NCBI GenBank assembly: GCA_020205615.1
Contig: CM035166.1
Location: 82,017,135 to 82,081,134 of the forward strand
Direction of reading: 5' to 3'
Source of the DNA: Panax quinquefolius
Lineage: Eukaryota > Streptophyta > Magnoliopsida > Apiales > Araliaceae
DNA: 64,000 nucleotides
Position 1 is the stretch's first letter, and each line of letters starts with the position of its first letter. The translations under genes and the position numbers were made by a program. Shown here piece by piece: positions 48,211 through 61,596 of this stretch. Under the pieces are notes generated by a model that had not been told where the DNA came from, ran no database searches, and saw only the letters and a list, made by a program, of their open reading frames with translations.

Positions 48211-49748
48211 CCTTATTTGATACCGGTTTTATCCATTCTTTTATTTCTCCTACTTGCGCCAACGCTTAAATTCGACCGAGAAATTAGACTTTGACTTATC
48301 TCGCTGAAACTCCATTATGAGAAACCTTCATTACATCCATCGCTTATAAGTCTTGTTTGATTCAAATCGTTAAATCGCACGCTACTCCGTCGATATTATC
48401 TCCTTAAAAATACTTGCATTTGACGTGATTCTAGGGATTTATTGGTTAACTACTCATCATGCTAAAATTGATTGTTTTCGTAAGGTTGTTAGCTTTCATA
48501 TTCCTAATAAACCTATTATGCAAATTTAAGCAACCAAACCATTAAAATCAATCGCAGTCATCTCAAGCCACAAAGCTATTCGTTTATTAAAAAATGGATG
48601 TCAAGCTTTCTTAGCTCATGTCACTTGATTTAAACAAAATACGCCGATTTGAAGGATATTTCTATTGTTAATAAATTTCCGACGTATTCTCGAAGAAATT
48701 CTCGCCTACCCCAGAGCATGAAGTTGAATTTTGTATCGACTTGAACCTCAGTACAAAACCCATTTCCAAAGCCCCATATCGAATGGCTCCTATTTAACTT
48801 CGTGGAGTTAAAGACCCAATTGCAGAATTGTTAGACATTGGTTTCATTCGGCCCCAAGACGCTCCTCGGGGTACCATGTTCTATTCGTGAAGAAGAAAGA
48901 TGGGAGTATGCGATTTTGTATTGATTATCGGAGTCAATCATGTCACCATCAAAAATAGGTACCCATTGCCACGATCATGACCTGTTTGACGGGCCATAAG
49001 GAGCACAATTTTTCAAAGATCGATCTTCGCTCGGATATCATCACCGAAGGTTAAAATCGAGGATATTCCAAAGATCGCTTTAACTCCTAAGACGAGCATT
49101 ATGAATTTTAGTCATGTCTTTTGGATCGACTAATGCCTCATTGCCTTCATGGATATGATGAACCGAGTATTCAAGGAATATTCGATCACTTTGTGGTCGC
49201 TTTTATCGATGAAACATTATTTATTCCAAATGTCACCGTGAAGATCATGAGCAACAACACTTGAGGTCGATACTCCAAAAGCTTCGCTGAATACCAAGGT
49301 TAAAAGATTTATGCCAAGTTAGAAAGAAATGCATGTCTTTTGGATCGAGTTCATGGATATGATTTAGGAAGAATAGCATTCCTGATGAAATCCTTATTTA
49401 TTCCAAAACGAAGTATCAAGTCTTGGAATATCTAAAATTCGTGAATATAAGATTTATGCCAAGTTAAAGAAAGAGTTCGGGCTTGAGGAAGCTTGGGCAC
49501 GAGATATCAAGTCATGGAATATCCATCGACCCAACAAAGATTGAAGATTCAAAGTCGGGAGCAACCCAAATCAAGGATCAAGTACGTAGCTTTCGCTTTA
49601 GCCGGTTATTATCTGAGATTCGTGGAAGGATTTTCTAATCGCTACTCCATTAACTCAAATTGACTTTAAAAGATACAAAGTTCTATTGAGCGAGGAATGT
49701 GAGAAGAGTTTTCAAGAACTCAAAAGGAGACTCATTTAAGCACCTATT
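48211..49748 (+). pseudogene. Protease and reverse transcriptase of G, frame-shifted
   Basis: Protease words TLFDTGFIHSFISPTCAN near 48210-48265. RT words are in several frames, including [16 protein letters not shown] near 48890 and LAGYYLRFVEGF near 49600. The FIDD box near 49205 reads FIDE followed by a broken frame. Confidence 0.75.
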
Positions 49749-50424
49749 TTGACAATACCATCTGGTTCGGAGGGATTTGTCATCTACAGTGATGCTTCGG
49801 GCAAAGGGTTAGGATGTTTTCTCATGCTACATGGGAACGTCATAGCCTATGCCTCAAGAAAACTAAAAGAATATGAGAGGAATTATCCTACTCATGATCT
49901 AGAGTTGGCAGCTGTTGTTTTCGCACTTAAAATTTGGAGGCATTACTTGTATGGAGAGAAAGTGGAGATCTTTACGGATCATAAAAGCCTCAAATATTTT
50001 TCACTCAAAAGGAACTCAACATGCGATAACGACGCTGGCTTGAACTGCTGAAAGATTATGATCATACCATCCAATACCATCCTCGAAAAGCTTAACGTGG
50101 TAGCCGACGCATCGAGGTAAGATCATATGCGCGGCACGAAAGTGCAATATTGTCAACATAAAGGCCCATTTTGTATGACTTGCAAAGGATGGAGATAGAG
50201 ATAAAGACCTGTGGACCCCATGTGATGATGGCAAAATATACGAGTAGAACCGATTTTAATCGATAAAGTTAAAGTCGCTCAAGCTATGCGAACCGGAGCT
50301 AATGCGTATGAAGAAGAAAGTGTAAGAAGGTGCTATGCGTAAGCAAGAATCAATGAGGAAGGAATACTTGAGTCAACTCTAGACATTTTGTGTTCCTAAC
50401 AACCCCGATTTAAAGTATAAAATC
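49749..50424 (+). pseudogene. RNase H of element G
   Basis: A 100-codon open frame (49749-50051) with [30 protein letters not shown] and [15 protein letters not shown], i.e. the catalytic Asp, Glu and Asp. The spacer to integrase (50052-50424) is broken. Confidence 0.85.
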
Positions 50425-51250
50425 ATGATGGAGGCGCACAACACACCGCTTGTAATCCATCTCGGGAGTACCAAATGTATCGTGATCTTCGACATACATT
50501 TTGGTGGAGCAATACGAAGAGAGAGATATAGCAGAGTTTATCTCAAGGTGTTTAACTTGTCAACGAGTCAAGGCGGAGCATCAAGTACCAAAAGGTCCAT
50601 TGCAACCACTTGAAATTCCAAAATGGAAGTGGGAACACATTACTATGGATTTCAAGCATCGGTCTTCCCAAGGTTTTCAAGGCATAGATGCAATTTGGGT
50701 CATTGTTGATAGATTGACCAAGTCCGCTTTCATTTTTACCTATACGAGAAACTTATACACTTGAACATCTTGCTAGTATGTATATAAACGAGATTGTAAG
50801 ATTGCATGGTATGCCAAAGATCCATAGTTTTTCGATCGAGACCCAAGATTCACTTCAAGATTTTTGGGTTAGTTTGCAAAAAGCTATCGGGCACGTAGGA
50901 TTTACGATTTAGTTCGGCATATCATCCTCAATGGATGGGCAAATGAGAGGACCATTCAAACTCTGAAGATCTATTAAGACTTATGTCCTTGACTTCAAGG
51001 GAAGTTGGGATAAGTTCCTACCATCGGTGGAGTTTTCCCACAACAACAAGCTTATCAAGAAAGTATCGTACGCTGGCTCCATTCGAGGCGTTGTATGGAA
51101 GAAAGTGTCGTTCTCAAAGATGCCGGGATGAGGTGGGTGAAGCAACGTTGTTGGGATTAGAGTTGGTACGTATGACTACGTAAAAAGATTCAAACGATCC
51201 GACAACGTATAAAACCTCACAAGATCGATAAAAAGAGTTATGCCGATCTT
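50425..51250 (+). pseudogene. Integrase of element G, frame-shifted
   Basis: The zinc region is split over two frames ([17 protein letters not shown], then [16 protein letters not shown]). ITMDF carries the first Asp and IVDRLTKSA follows. DRDPRFT near 50840 holds the second Asp. FEALYGRKCRS and DEVGEATLLGLELV end the core. Confidence 0.8.
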
Positions 51251-51731
51251 CATCAAAAGGACGTGGAATTTGATATCGAGATCATGTTGTTACATGTTGC
51301 TCCATGGAAAGGAGTTACGAGATTTGGAAAGAGAGGAAAGCTCAAACCTCGATTCATTGGCCCATTTTTAATCCTAAATCGAGTAGAACGTGGCCTATGA
51401 CTCGCCATCGCCAAGTATGTCTTCGTGTTCATAACATTTTTCACATATCTATGTTACGTAAATATGTGAAAGACCAACCACATTATTGAATTAGAACCAG
51501 ATGAGATAGAGGAAGATTTAACGTATGAAGAGTTACCCGTTAAAATCTTGGATAAAAAGGATCATATTCTACGCCCAAGGTTATACCTCAAGTCAAAGTT
51601 TTGTGGAGAAACCACGATGTGGAAGAAATTACCGGGAGTTAGAATCGAGATGAAATCAAGATATCTCTTACCTCTTCGACATACCGTAACGCACCCTAAT
51701 TTTGAGGACAAAATTTCATAAGAAGGGAGGT
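51251..51731 (+). pseudogene. Integrase C-terminus with chromodomain of G
   Basis: HVAPWKGVTRFGKRGKLKPR and FIGPFLIL are the GPF/Y-type words. After stops, EELPVKILDKKDHILRPR and CGETTMWKKLPG-type words correspond to a chromodomain that normally reads the pattern LWRNH..EE.TWE. This places the family among chromoviruses. The last bases, AGAAGGGAGGT, form the polypurine tract. Confidence 0.8.
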
Positions 51732-53757
51732 TGTAAGACCCCAACTTTTTGAATAAAGATTAAATTTTTCAAATATATTTTTTTGAATATTATGGTGTGG
51801 ATTTGATATAATGTTATAATGGGTAATATTTACAAATTTTGCAAAGTACGTAAGTTGTTATATAATATTCGAATGGTGGGAATATTCATTTTAACAGGAA
51901 TATTCAGATAACCAAGACAATCATTGGTGGACCCCATTAACTAAATTATTGTTTTGATCGATAAAACGATAAAAATATTTTTTTATAAAATAACTACGAA
52001 AGTTTTACTGTTAATCGTTGAAACACCCTAGAGTAAAAGTACAAGAATACGCATGTGGTCGCATAGAAGCACACCAGATTGATTATTGATGCTTACGTGA
52101 GAAGTCACCAATTATACTCAATTATTGCTAAAGAATCACGCATCATATCTATCATATTATCGATTCAATTATTGTCACAAGATCATCTCGTGATAATATG
52201 TTTTTTAAATCAATACTTGAGACGATTAAAGTTATTCATATTTATAATTCGCAATATTTACAATGTCTAGAAGTTTGGTCAAGGAGAGGTTTGGTCACCT
52301 AATTCGCCGCCAATAGGAGAAATCCTTATCGAAAGCCCCTCTTTCCGGGAACGACCTAGTTGATAAATATTTATAGTTATAATATTAATAATGAATGTTG
52401 TTTGAGTTGAATTTGGAGATGGACGTGATATTTGAGTGAACGATTTAAATTAGTAAAAATAGTCTATAAACAAATTTTATGGGATTCACTATTTGGTTAA
52501 AAAAGTCAATATTGATTTTTTTGGGAAAAGTCAAACATCAAAATTTCAAAATTTATATTTTGATAAAAATAGTTTCATTATGTTGGAATTGTTTTGTGTT
52601 AGTGAAAATCGATATTTATTCCGATGATAATTGATGTCTAGGGGTTATATTGATAAATAGGATAATTTATCTGATAAATGAGCAATTAATTGCTACTAAT
52701 TCATATTCTTATATAACTATTTGTTCACATATGTGTACTATTGAATCACATTATTTACTATTAGGGGAGTGGTGCAAGATTGATAATATTTGTATGACTA
52801 AATTAAAATGGAGGTATAGATGGAGGTACTATAATCGAAATTTGTATTTTCACATGATTATACTATTGATTCACATGATTGAACTATTGATTCACATTAT
52901 TTACTATTAGGGGAGTTGGTGCAAGATTGATAATACTTGGCAGGACTAAATTATAAATGAAAGAAAAGTGGAGGTATTAGATCGTAATATTTTGAGCCCC
53001 AAAACGTGCAATTATCGAAACTATATTTTCCTATAAATAGAAGCTCATTCTTCCTTCATTTCTCACCAATTCACAAAAGCTTTAGATTGATTATTATAGA
53101 GAGAAATTATAGAGAGAAAGAAGAAGAGAAGTCTGCCACCTCACTATTCCAAAGAATCCTTTTTTTCAAGGTAGAAGTATTATTTCTTTCTTATCTATGA
53201 AGAGAACTATTTTATTCCATTCTTTATTATTCTATTGGAATAACTCAGTATAACACTCATAACCCTATACGTGGTGAAATTCTTTTGTTATTCCATTCTT
53301 TATCATTCGTTGGAACAACGTCCGTTCTCACGCAAGGACTCGGTTCCATCTTTATTATTCTCGTTGAATATCCTGTTATTGGGACTGATTTCTTTATTAT
53401 TTTGTTAGAATATCCTATTTGCATGCGTTTACGCATTTTAATAATTCCATTATTTATTATTCGTTGAATAACTCGTCTCGTGCGCATTACGCATGCTTGG
53501 GTGATTTCTTTTGTTATTCCATTCTTTATTATTCAGGTTGGAAGTTTTGACTTTATACTACATTACCGAATATCCTTGATAGCGCTTCATGAATGATCTC
53601 TTCATTCTTATTCATTCCTTTTAAATTGTGGAAATGATCCTGGATAAATTGATTCTTGAACTTGTTTTATTCAATTCTTATATCATTGTCATCATCCTCA
53701 TGTTTCTATTTTACTGAAAGTCATCGTTAAAGTGCATAAATGGACTTGGTATGATAT
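51732..53757 (+). repeat. 3' LTR of element G, truncated
   Basis: Begins TGTAAGACCCCAACTTTT and follows the 5' LTR with small gaps up to tgga.cttggtatgat near 53756. A TATA box is at 53031. The hairpin array is at about 53190-53540. Confidence 0.85.
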
Positions 53758-54157
53758 GACCATGAAATTAGTGGAATATCGAGGATATTCATGTAATCAT
53801 CTAAGTGATTATCATAGAAATATTCTTCAGCATAATCATACCAAGTTTTACTCATAACAAAGAATGACTTTCATCACAATATTTGACGTTATTGATGACG
53901 ATAATAAATTTAATAAAACAAGTTCAAGAATAAATATATTATAAATTAATTTATCCAAACCAATAACGCCCAAATTATCAACAATATCTTATATTGTGAT
54001 GAAATTCAATAATGCTTACGTAAGAATATTTCCATGAAAAGATATTGACGACTAAGGAATATCAAGGATAATCCACTAATTTCACCGTAAGTGACGTAAT
54101 GAAGCTTTAAAAGTCCTCAATGGCCTGTAGTTCATATGAAAGTTGCAAATGGATTAT
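53758..54157 (-). repeat. Inverted Tekay LTR piece, probably F continued
   Basis: A short scrambled segment (53758-53829) contains re-used LTR words. From about 53830 the sequence runs in the minus LTR sense (cataatcataccaag, tgactttcatca, caagttcaagaataaa), matching E around 30.95-31.2 kb. It forms a foldback with the end of the G LTR. The right end is cut by H. Confidence 0.6.
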
Positions 54158-56028
54158 TGTTAGGTTTGTAATATTCATAACGCAATCAAATTGCATAAAA
54201 GTGCGTAAGCGTGGTAAAAATCAGAGTTTAAAAATTTTACAAACCATATACCCGGATCATCCTTTATGCATAATTATTAATTAAACGAAAAAGATAAAGA
54301 ATAAATCATACCCTTGAAGATCGAAGCTTCCTCGTACAAGTTCACCTCCAAATCCTTTTCGCGATTCAATCTTGAATCCACCGGGTTTGGTTCCTTCCTT
54401 TCGATCAACGTTAGCCACCCAAATGTTTGGCCTCTAGAGGTGATCCACCAAGGAAGAATAAAATTCAAGAAGATGGATGGGTTGGCTAAACCCTAGTTTT
54501 TCTATCTCTATGAAAAGGTGTACTCTCCCAACAATTGGAATTATTACGATATGTTGAAAAATCAACAACCCATACCACCCATAATAAGACTCTCTTATTT
54601 ATAGATGTGGGCAACCCATCTTAACAATTAAGGAATTGGGATTTATTTAATTAATTAAATTCTTTTAATTAATTAAGCTCCCTAATCTTATTAGGGATAA
54701 TTAATTAAACTCTTTAATTAATTTAACTTCCTAATCCAATTAGGAATAAATGAGAGTACTTATATTAAATTAATTCCTAAACTCTTTTAGAAATTAAAAT
54801 AATAATAATTGTAATAATATTAATAAGACTCCTCTTATTAATTTATATTTAATATTTCTAAAATATTAAATAATAATATTAAGCTATTTAATTTATTCTA
54901 TCACCATAGATTAAATTAAATATACATAACATATTATTACGATTATGCCATTAACTTCTTAAATAATTATTCTTCCTTTTATGGTGTGACCCTTTAGGTT
55001 CTCCATATTAAACCCTACAGAATAAATCAATTAGAACAATTCTAATCTTATTTAAATAAATAAATTAAACAATTAATTTATTTAAATAATATTTATTCTA
55101 CAATAGGGAAGTTCTCCCTAATGATCAACGACTTTCCAGATAATATAGATTTCAACATTAATCATTAAAGAACCTTTGAGTAAATAGTTACCGTATAATT
55201 CAATCCTTCCACCATACAATGTCCCAATTAAATATAAGATATGGAATTATCACAAGTCTTATTTTATTTAATTATATGTATTTCGATCCATAAATGCACA
55301 ACTCCAAATAATGCAAATTAGAAACTCCTTTCTAATTTCATTCTCGCCGCCAAGGACTCACCGGGTTGTCATTTATCGAATCACATAGACATTTCTCTTC
55401 TTTTATTAGAAGTGGTAGATTCTTTATCGATCATACATTATCTCCATGTACAACTTATTATACCCAAGCATACCCTTTGATATTCCCTAAGGGTCTTAAG
55501 GAATAAGTCAAAGTATAACTCATCATACACAAGATACTATGATGATCTCAAGTCCAAGGATCACTTCAGACTACTATCACTACAGAATTCCTATCGACAG
55601 CAAATAAAACTCCATTAGGTATTCCTTAGCCAGCCACGCTCAAATGAACTTATTCTCTAATAAGCACCTACATACTTGCTTTTAGTGTTCCACACAAATG
55701 ATCATGAGATCAATCATCCTCATCCAATGAGCAAGTTAACGATGTACCAATCTATCCGGATTCACTAATCCCCAATTTAGTAATCCAATGATTGGGAACT
55801 ATTTTAGTTTTAAGCTTTCTAAGAATTTAGATCTCATTAGAATGATCATCATCATTATTCTAAAAGCATTGCTTAAAACTATGGGTTTATCACATATTAT
55901 AAAACAACATCATGTAGATAATTAAAAGTCTTTAATAAATTAATACTTTTTATTAATAAATGAATAAGATTGTTACAAAGTATATGCTTTATCATCAAAC
56001 ATGATGGCTTGTGTGCATACTACTTTCA
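54158..56028 (-). repeat. 3' LTR of element H
   Basis: Plus-strand ends are TGTTAGGTTTG and ACTACTTTCA. It aligns along its length with 61597-63471. A TATA box (minus CTATAAATAAGAG) lies at about 54593-54605. Confidence 0.92.
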
Positions 56029-56045
56029 ATCTCCCACTTGCACTA
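56029..56045 (-). promoter_or_regulatory. Polypurine tract of H
   Basis: The minus strand reads GTGCAAGTGGGAGAT, ending at the LTR. It is the site that primes plus-strand synthesis in Copia elements. Confidence 0.6.
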
Positions 56046-56350
56046 AAGCCAATCGCCATGGTATCTTATACTCTTCTTCTCTAAGTGACGATTATCCTCA
56101 TTGTTGGATAAGCTTTAGTTAATGGATATGTAATGTTGTTCATGAGAGTCCACTATCTCTATAGTGATTTCCCATCTTCAATGATTCTAATAATCAAATG
56201 AAAGTGCCACAACACATGTTTAGATCCAAGATGAGACTTGGGAACTATTCCTAGTTCTCAGAATGAACTTTTAATCCAAACAATCAACTTGCAGCCTTCA
56301 TTTATAGCTATATACTTTGTCTTTATCACTAAACCAAAGAACTCTTTGTC
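56046..56350 (-). pseudogene. Copia RNase H remnant of H
   Basis: Minus-strand reading gives KYIAINEGCK, then WIKSSF-stop-ELGIVPKSHLGSKHV, WHFHLIIRIIEDGK and NNITYPLTKAYP. These are the Copia RNase H words (Tork/Angela style), with stops and a changed first Glu region. Confidence 0.75.
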
Positions 56351-56789
56351 GTTTGGAACCTTTCAATTCACTACACCATTGCTCAAGGTAACACTTTACC
56401 TTAAAGTGGATTTTCTATCGTCTTGGTCTGGTCGAAAAACTTGAGTCCGTAAGCCCTCTAGTTTTAATTTAGATCCACCATGTATGCTCACATCCTTAGT
56501 GCTTGCTAAGAACTTTAAGATGTTTTTCACCGACTCACAAGTGATCTTCTCCGTAATACGACCGATCAACATCGTGTCTCGTATATTTCATTGCATACAT
56601 GATTATCACTCATGCGATCTCTCTTCTTTGGAGTCTATGGGGACTATTAGAGAGATACACCCATGGCTCATCAACATGAGACATCTCTTCGAGTTTGCCA
56701 TGCTAAACGACTTTAGCATCAAATGAATATACGCTTCGGGTTAAGTCGAGCATCCTCTCAGAATCTATCTATATAGATTTTATCCCCAA

Positions 56790-57080
56790 TTAAGATACTC
56801 TTCCCAAACCATTCATGGAGGAATGTTTAGACAACTTTATCTTTACCGATTGTAGCATTGGTATGTCATTCCTTATCCGTAGTATATCAACATATAATAC
56901 TAGAAATTTCACGACGCTCCCCATCGTCCCTTTTGTACACACTAGAAGTCTTACCTCATCGAATGTAACTGGATCATCATCTTCTATGATGTGTACCTCA
57001 TCATCATCATCCATGATGAATCCATACCTCCTAGGTATCTTCAGTACTATTCCAGATTTACGATTCAGGTTGTGGTACAA
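56790..57080 (-). pseudogene. Copia reverse transcriptase remnant of H
   Basis: A 96-codon frame: an acidic stretch and DDDPVTFDEV from the region before RT, then FLVLYVDILRIRNDIPMLQSVK, where the YVDD box has lost one Asp. The two parts are joined directly, so the middle of RT was deleted. Confidence 0.8.
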
Positions 57081-58450
57081 TAGGTCTATCTATAAGTTCC
57101 TCTTATTTGACTTATAGTGTTTTGTGGTTCTTGAACTCTTCAAGATCTATTATCCTCCCACTAGCCCTTTTAATGATAAACACCTTTATCTTAAGAAGGA
57201 AGCGTGTTTCATAACAAAACACATTTTTTGCTAAGTAGGATTATAGAACATATACCCTAAACTTACTTTAGGATGTCCCACAAATCATACATGTCAAATC
57301 TTGTCCCAAGCTTATCCTTTGAAACCTTTTCACATAAGTTGGACAACCCCTTATCTTAACATACTTAAGATTAGGAATCCTCCCCATCCATAACTTTTAT
57401 GGAGTCTTCAATGGATTTTGAGGTTACCATTTTCGTAGATATGTGTACCATTTCTAGGACATGACCCTAGAAGGATATTGGAATGTCGGTAAAATCATTA
57501 TGGACCGCACCATGTCCAACAAGGTACGATTTTTCTTTTCAGATACATCAATCAATTATTATGTATCGAGAGGCGTCCATTATGAGAAAACCATTTGAGA
57601 TGATCTAGAAACTTATTGCACAAGTATTTATTCCTTGATCCGATCAAAGAATCCTAATACTTTGCCAATTTGTTTAATTTCTGAATTCTTTGAACCTTTC
57701 AAATAATTCATACTTGTATTTCAGCAAATACACACATTCAACTCTTTGAATGATCATCTCCTTTTCTTATACTAGTTTGTTCAATTTGTAAAAATATATT
57801 TTTCACGTAAGTCAAGTATACAAAATCCATTAAGTAATATTCCATTTATACAAAACATTATTATTATAAATAGAACAACAATTGTTCTTAATTATAATAC
57901 CAAAAATTTATTGTCCAACAATAAAACGGAAATAATGTTTCTAACAAGAATTGGAATACAATAACAACTTATCGACTTAATAGATTTGCTTCAGTAGGCA
58001 TTGCTAAACTATAAGTTTTATAGCTAATGCAAAGCAACCTTTGCTTCATTTTCCGCATTATAGGATTACTTATATTTGTTTAGCTTTCTACTTCGCTTGG
58101 TCCCTTCATAAATCTATATTTATGATAACCAAAGTCTGTATCCAATACCCAATTAGAATCTCGACTTAAAGAAAAATTTATTTCAAATCATGAACAAATT
58201 TCAGATTGTAAATCAAACTTCACTAAGCTTCTTTGGTTAACCTCTCGCAAGATGCTTCGCAGCTTTCTTTCCAAAGGTCTCGAAGCTTATTGCAAAGTTG
58301 GAAGCAAACTCCTTTGCTATCCGTGATCGCTTTTGTTCTTATTATCCTTTGTTTATGCCTTTCTATTTACCTTCTTTGAATCGTTCTTCTTTCGTAAGAT
58401 CCTTTGGCCCCTACCAAGAAGACTTGATCTTTCTTGGTTGAAAGTGACTC
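57081..58450 (-). pseudogene. Copia integrase end and upstream polyprotein of H, decayed
   Basis: Minus-strand words in several frames resemble the integrase C-terminal region: GHVLEMVHIS, TSKSIEDSIKVM, SKDKLGTRFDMYDLWDI and SRVQEPQNT at 57480-57130. Further right the sequence is too broken to assign protease or the integrase core. Confidence 0.6.
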
Positions 58451-59080
58451 TCAACATTTTTCAATATGTTAAGCAAATCAGCGAGGCTGATATCTAGCTT
58501 GTTCATATGAAAAATTCACAACAATTGTGAAAGGAGTCCGGGAGTGAGTGCAAGATCAAATCTTGGCTCAACTCTCCATCCATGACAAAACCAGTTGTCC
58601 TAATTGATCAATCAAATTGATTATGTTAAGAACTTTTTGTTTGTACTATAGTGCCATTGGCCATTCTAGATCGGAAGAGCTCCTTAGATATCTGATATCT
58701 ATCAGCCCTACTTTCCTCACCATCAACTACTTGATGTGCAGGAATATAGTAGAAGCATCCATAGTTTCATGCCGACGCCAAGCTCGTTACTCATGGATGC
58801 GAGCATGATGCATTGAGCCAATCTGTGCATCATCTTGCCACTTTCTAAAAGTAGCAATGTCTTCCTCGAGGCATTGTTCGCAACTACTTGAGGATAGGCG
58901 ACATTAAGGACATAAGATAGCTTTTTCACTATGAGAACTATTCTCAAATTCCTTAACCAATCCGCTTAATCTTGGCCTCGTTAATTTAGCATCTAATATG
59001 CTTCGCAAATGATAGTAATTTTAGACATTGTAAAATTTCAGTAAATGAATTTGTAATTAACAACATTTTAACATACATTC
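58451..59080 (-). pseudogene. Copia gag remnant of H
   Basis: The ORF 58947-58723 contains HRLAQCIMLASMSNELGVGM, matching the Gag words around ILASMSNEL of Tork/Angela-type Copia. Short downstream words continue leftward. It is the first coding region after the leader. Confidence 0.7.
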
Positions 59081-61583
59081 TTTTATTAATTACCAAAATA
59101 AATTAGGTCTTGTTTTAAATTGGTATCTCCCACTATTTTCTTCAAACTATATTACCCTCACTTATATAGTTCTAAGCAAAATCTAATTAAAGATTTGCTA
59201 GTGAGAATAAGGATCCCATTTCAAATGTATATAGCCTTGTGGTGACACAACAAACTATATATAAATAAATAGGTAGACAACTTTTGTCAATTACATCAAC
59301 TATGCAACTCCTTGTATTTTGCCTCTTAGATTATTTTGATCAAGTGGTGGCACATCCGAATCAAAATTATCCAAGTTAAGTCCGACCTAGCACTCCATAT
59401 ATTCAAAAGGAAAATATCATCCTTGTGGTGACACAACAAAACAATATTGTTCAATTTTCTTTATAAGCATCAAATGTGATAAATTAACATCTTAAATACT
59501 TAATACTTGCCTTGTGGTGACACAACAAACTCATATTAAATATTTAATACTCTATTAATTTTATCATGCTAGAAAGCTTAACGCTAGATATTCCAAATAT
59601 CTTTGAACGCTAGGACTTAATATAAAAATTGAGGGTTTATTATTAATTTATCTCATCTTGTTTTAGCATACATATATATATATATATAAAATACGCCATA
59701 TATTAATTAACATGCTAAGCATGTTTGCATAATATATATATATATATAGTATAGCATGCACATATAGAATACTATATTCTACCCGGATTGATTATGGATT
59801 TTTATTCTAGTTTGGTTCACTAGAGCCACCAAGTGAACCAAAAGGTCAAACCCTAGGGGTGCAAGAAATAATATTTAAATATAACTATTACATTTAAACC
59901 CTGCTCCATTACAAACGGGTCTTCAGCGCTCCTTGTTCCTTGATCTCCAATTTTTCAAAATTAATTCTAACTATTCCTATTACAAAACTATTTAAAATAA
60001 ATAGAAACCTCGATCAGCATCAAGGAAAGTACATAGGAGGGAATAGAATTTACATTAAGAAAAATTAGAGAAGACGAGGTACGCAATAATACCCCATTTA
60101 ATAAAACCCATACATTCATGCATCCAACTAAAATAAAATCCAATCACATTGGTCAATAGTCCATAATCAATCCCATTTATTATCATACACATCACCATAC
60201 GCATCAATAAATAACATTCATCTCATGAATAATAAACATTAATATATATATATTGATATCATTTAATGGGCAAATTTAGTTAGTATAAAATCTATTTTGA
60301 ATCAAAATAAACTCCTTTATTTTAATCCAAATTTAAATCAAAATAAAACTATTTTATTTTAATTTATCCAATTTTGAATAAAATAAACTATTTTATTTTA
60401 ATCAAAATTTTAATCAAAATAAACTCCTTTATTTTAATTAATTATGGAATCCAATTCCATGTAATAAAAAATCTTTAATTAAAATAAACTCTTTTATTTT
60501 AATTAATTATGGAATCCAATTCCATGTAAAAAAAAAAAATTATTAAAGGAAACACGGATATTCTTTCCTATTCACAAATAAACTCCTTTATTTTGAATAA
60601 TATGAAATCTTATTTTATATTTAAATAAACTCCTTTATTTAAGGAAATTGGGATTCTCTTTCCTATTCACAAATAAACTATTTTATTTTGAATAATATGA
60701 AATCTTATTTCATATTTAAATAAACTCCTTTATTTAAGGAAATGGATTTCTTCCTATTCACAAATAAACTTTTATTTTTGAATAATATGAAATCCTTTAT
60801 TTCATATCTAAATAAACTCCTTTATTTAAGGAAAAATAAAATCCAATTTCAACTCCAATTAGTTATCATGGAATCCAATTCCAATTCTAATTAGTTAGCA
60901 TGAAATCTAATTTTAAAATTAAAATAAATCTTTTATTTTAATATTAAAATAAACCTTTTATTTTAAGATTAAAATAAACCTTTTTTTTAATTATAAATTA
61001 TTAAGATTAAAATAAAACTTTATATTTTAATATTAAAATAAACCTTTTATTTTAATTATATAAAATTAATTTTATTATATATATATATATATATATAACT
61101 ATATATATATATATATATATAATATAAATATTAAATATATATATATATATATTAATTTGCAAATCAGATAATATAATAAATAAAGCACATCAAAAAAAAA
61201 AAAAAATGGCAACCTTTTTTTTTTTTTTTTTATGTTTTCTTGAAAACTATATGCGTAACTATATATATTTTAATTTAAACTATAGCCATGATAATCATTG
61301 AATCAAAAAAACATTTCCTTTTTTTTTTTTTTTTTTATTAATCAATGCATGCTATTTGCATATCACGGCTTTATAATTGGTAAATCAAAGATATTTAAAT
61401 CGAGGCAATTTTTTTTTTAAAACAAAAATAAATCAATTTTATAAAAAAATTGATTTCGTTGGATTTTTTTTTTATTTTTTTTTTTTAAATTTTATACAAT
61501 AAAATTATGCCCAATTAAATTGTTCTAAACACATATCAATATAATATCAAATTAAAACAATTAATAATTCGCATAAAGGTTTA
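59081..61583 (-). repeat. Long AT-rich leader of H with three repeat types
   Basis: No ORF. Three copies of CCTTGTGGTGACACAACA lie at 59235, 59421 and 59510. Many short palindromes of the form AAATAAA-CTCC-TTTATTT fill 60290-61060, within higher-order units of about 64 bp (60440-60530) and three of about 95 bp (60544-60832). TA runs occur near 59662-59690, 59733-59749 and 61078-61150. A14 and T18 runs face each other near 61190-61231, with more T runs near 61318-61336 and 61464-61486. Confidence 0.8.
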
Positions 61584-61595
61584 GCTCTGATGCCA
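61584..61595 (-). promoter_or_regulatory. Primer binding site of H
   Basis: The minus strand reads TGGCATCAGAGC one base after the LTR, against TGGTATCAGAGC for initiator tRNA-Met. Confidence 0.85.
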
Positions 61596-61596
61596 C

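Larger units (their letters stand above)
43902..53757 (+). mobile_element. Element G: Tekay-like Ty3/Gypsy, nearly full length, 3' LTR shortened
   Basis: A complete 5' LTR, primer site, gag-pol ending in a chromodomain, and about 2.0 kb of a 3' LTR that should be about 2.95 kb. The 3' LTR end and second target copy are missing, and sequence passes into inverted LTR DNA at about 53.76-53.83 kb. Confidence 0.85.

Noticed and set aside
60290..61060. A CRISPR-like array
   Set aside because: Plant retroelement leader; units are AT-rich palindromes without unique spacers of constant length.
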